A stretch of 14,311 nt of DNA from 66-474 sp051961995 (GTDB taxonomy: Bacteria; Pseudomonadota; Gammaproteobacteria; Xanthomonadales; Rhodanobacteraceae): contig JBQCCR010000079.1 in assembly GCA_051961995.1 (NCBI GenBank), positions 1-14,311 of the forward strand, in the 5' to 3' direction. The notes below the pieces were generated by a model. It worked only from the letters and a program-made list of their open reading frames with translations. It searched no databases and had not been told where the DNA came from. Positions 13,325 to 14,311 of the stretch are shown one piece after another (positions within the stretch are counted from its first letter, which is position 1; the number at the start of each line of letters is the position of its first letter). A program made the translations under genes and the position numbers.

Positions 13325-13753
13325 ATGGACATCACACATTCCTCGCATCTCACCATTGGCGCGCTCGCGCGCGGCGCCGGTGTGGGCATAGATACCATCC
13401 GTTATTACGAGCGCGAAGGCCTGTTGCCGCCACCACGCCGTCGCGATTCCGGTTACCGCGATTACGATCGCGGCACGGTCGAACGGCTGAAATTCATTCG
13501 CCGCGCCAAGGCGCTCGGCTTCACGCTGGAGGACATCCGCCAGTTGCTTGCGTTGTCGGCGGACCACGAACGTGGCGTGCGCAACGTCAGGCAGCGCGCG
13601 GAAACGCGGCTGGCCGACATCGAGCAGCGCATCCGCGAGTTGCAACGCGTTCGACGCGGACTGAAGCGCCTGATCGAGGCCTGTCCTGGGCGCGGCGATC
13701 CCGGCGCGTGCCCGATCCTCGGCGCGCTCAATGAGGGCACCCGCGATGCATGA
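13325..13753 (+). CDS. MerR-family metal-responsive transcriptional regulator (CueR-like)
   Basis: The 142-residue protein has an N-terminal winged helix with IGALARGAGVGIDTIRYYER (11-30) and YRDYDRG, a long dimer helix, and a C-terminal metal loop ACPGRGDPGACP with Cys120 and Cys129. The loop resembles CueR (CPGDDSADCP), which senses Cu(I), Ag(I) and Au(I). By hand alignment, the place of the divalent sensors' Cys (Ser77 in CueR) is occupied here by Val85, so Zn, Hg or Pb sensing is less likely. Copper is supported by the copper-type ATPase that follows with an 8-nt overlap. The start is the ATG at 13325. No SD precedes it, and the promoter predicts an almost leaderless mRNA. Confidence 0.9.
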   Translation: MDITHSSHLTIGALARGAGVGIDTIRYYEREGLLPPPRRRDSGYRDYDRGTVERLKFIRRAKALGFTLEDIRQLLALSADHERGVRNVRQRAETRLADIEQRIRELQRVRRGLKRLIEACPGRGDPGACPILGALNEGTRDA

Positions 13754-14311
13754 GCATGCGCAACGTCGGCAAGCGCCGCAGTCTGAAGGCTGCTGTGCGA
13801 ACCATCATGGTCACGCGCAGCACGTTTTCCCGCGGTCACCGGCGCTCGAAGCGCCGCAAGCAACGATCTACACCTGCCCGATGCATCCGGAAGTACGGCA
13901 GGTCGGACCGGGTACCTGTCCGATCTGCGGTATGGCGCTGGAGCCGGTGCTGCCGGCAGCGGAGGGGGACGACCCCGGATTGCGCAGGGTCCGGCGCAAG
14001 TTCCGGATCGCGGCCGCGCTGGCGATCCCGCTGTTCCTGGTGGCGATGTTGCCGCACTGGCTGGGCGCACCGCTCGGCATGGCCGCCGCGCACGCGCTGC
14101 GCTGGATGGAACTCGCGCTGGCCACGCCGCTGGTGCTGTGGCTGGGCATGGACTACTACCGGCGCGGCTGGCTCGGCGTGGTGAATCGTTCGCCCAACAT
14201 GTACACGCTGATCGGCCTGGGCGTGCTGGTGGCGTTCGTCTACAGCTTCTTCGCGACGTTCGTGCCGTCCGCATTCCCGACTGGTATGCGCAATGCGCAC
14301 GGCATGCTGGG
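13746..14311 (+). CDS. copA: Copper-type P1B ATPase (CopA-like), N-terminal 188 residues, cut by window edge
   Basis: The frame begins at the ATG at 13746, inside the last codons of merR (8-nt overlap), and runs open to the window end. P1B-1 ATPases pump Cu(I) or Ag(I) out of the cytoplasm. The N-terminus has a Cys-Cys and His-rich stretch, GCCANHHGHAQH (15-26), then a heavy-metal-binding domain with YTCPMHPEV (42-50) and GTCPICGMALEP (56-67). Helices follow at about 86-105 and 121-138, with the RSPNMYTLIGLGVLVAFVYS segment at 148-167 typical of the family. No classical GMTCxxC HMA domain precedes the first helix. The CPC motif, DKTG phosphorylation site and ATP domain are beyond the window. 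CopA-type copper export is likely but not proven; a silver pump is the alternative. Confidence 0.88.
   Translation, partial: MHEHAQRRQAPQSEGCCANHHGHAQHVFPRSPALEAPQATIYTCPMHPEVRQVGPGTCPICGMALEPVLPAAEGDDPGLRRVRRKFRIAAALAIPLFLVAMLPHWLGAPLGMAAAHALRWMELALATPLVLWLGMDYYRRGWLGVVNRSPNMYTLIGLGVLVAFVYSFFATFVPSAFPTGMRNAHGML

Noticed and set aside
13281..14311. A mercury-resistance (mer) operon, given the mer-like promoter wording
   Set aside because: The regulator lacks the third cysteine of MerR and is followed by a P1B copper-type ATPase, with no MerT, MerP or MerA.

Overview
The window is high-GC chromosomal DNA that looks like a gammaproteobacterium of the Xanthomonadales type, probably near Rhodanobacteraceae. 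This placement is inferred from the fused RlmKL methyltransferase, the RlmJ, Slp and Mfd sequences, the strong GC bias and the kinds of palindromic intergenic repeats. It was not tested by any search. Genes are dense, with no gap over about 215 bp. I see no rRNA, tRNA, CRISPR array, insertion sequence, prophage or recognisable defence locus.

Layout. 1-933 (minus): the start of an acyl-CoA thioesterase II gene (tesB, cut by the window edge) and an AmpD-like amidase. 934-1123: a divergent gap holding a GTCAT-type palindromic repeat. 1124-3804 (plus): a small alpha/beta hydrolase overlapping the bifunctional 23S rRNA methyltransferase rlmKL. 3900-5068 (plus): an exported Tyr/His-rich protein of unknown function with its own terminator, then a phospholipid N-methyltransferase-like protein. 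5102-9885 (minus): mfd, a GTAGCCCGGAT-type repeat, a DUF202 membrane protein, a cupin and a GNAT acetyltransferase, the last three tightly packed. 10101-11024 (plus): a ZnT9-like cation diffusion facilitator. 11143-11661 (minus): an Slp-family lipoprotein. 11858-12385 (plus): a five-helix membrane protein resembling CcdC/DUF1453. 12389-13225 (minus): rlmJ. 13325-14311 (plus): a MerR-family metal regulator overlapping the start of a copper-type P1B ATPase that runs off the end.

Most genes are housekeeping: rRNA modification (rlmKL, rlmJ), transcription-coupled repair (mfd), envelope maintenance (amidase, Slp) and lipid or acyl-CoA chemistry. The clearest regulated unit is merR-copA. It has a MerR-type promoter with a 19-bp spacer, and transcription probably begins at or next to the merR start codon. 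The most interesting structure is intergenic: two copies of a multi-arm palindromic repeat with conserved ends but different interiors, a nested-stem repeat between mfd and its downstream genes, and three promoter-like sites sharing TANAAT followed directly by alternating GC. I found no convincing new multi-gene system. The least explained protein is the Tyr/His-rich exported one.
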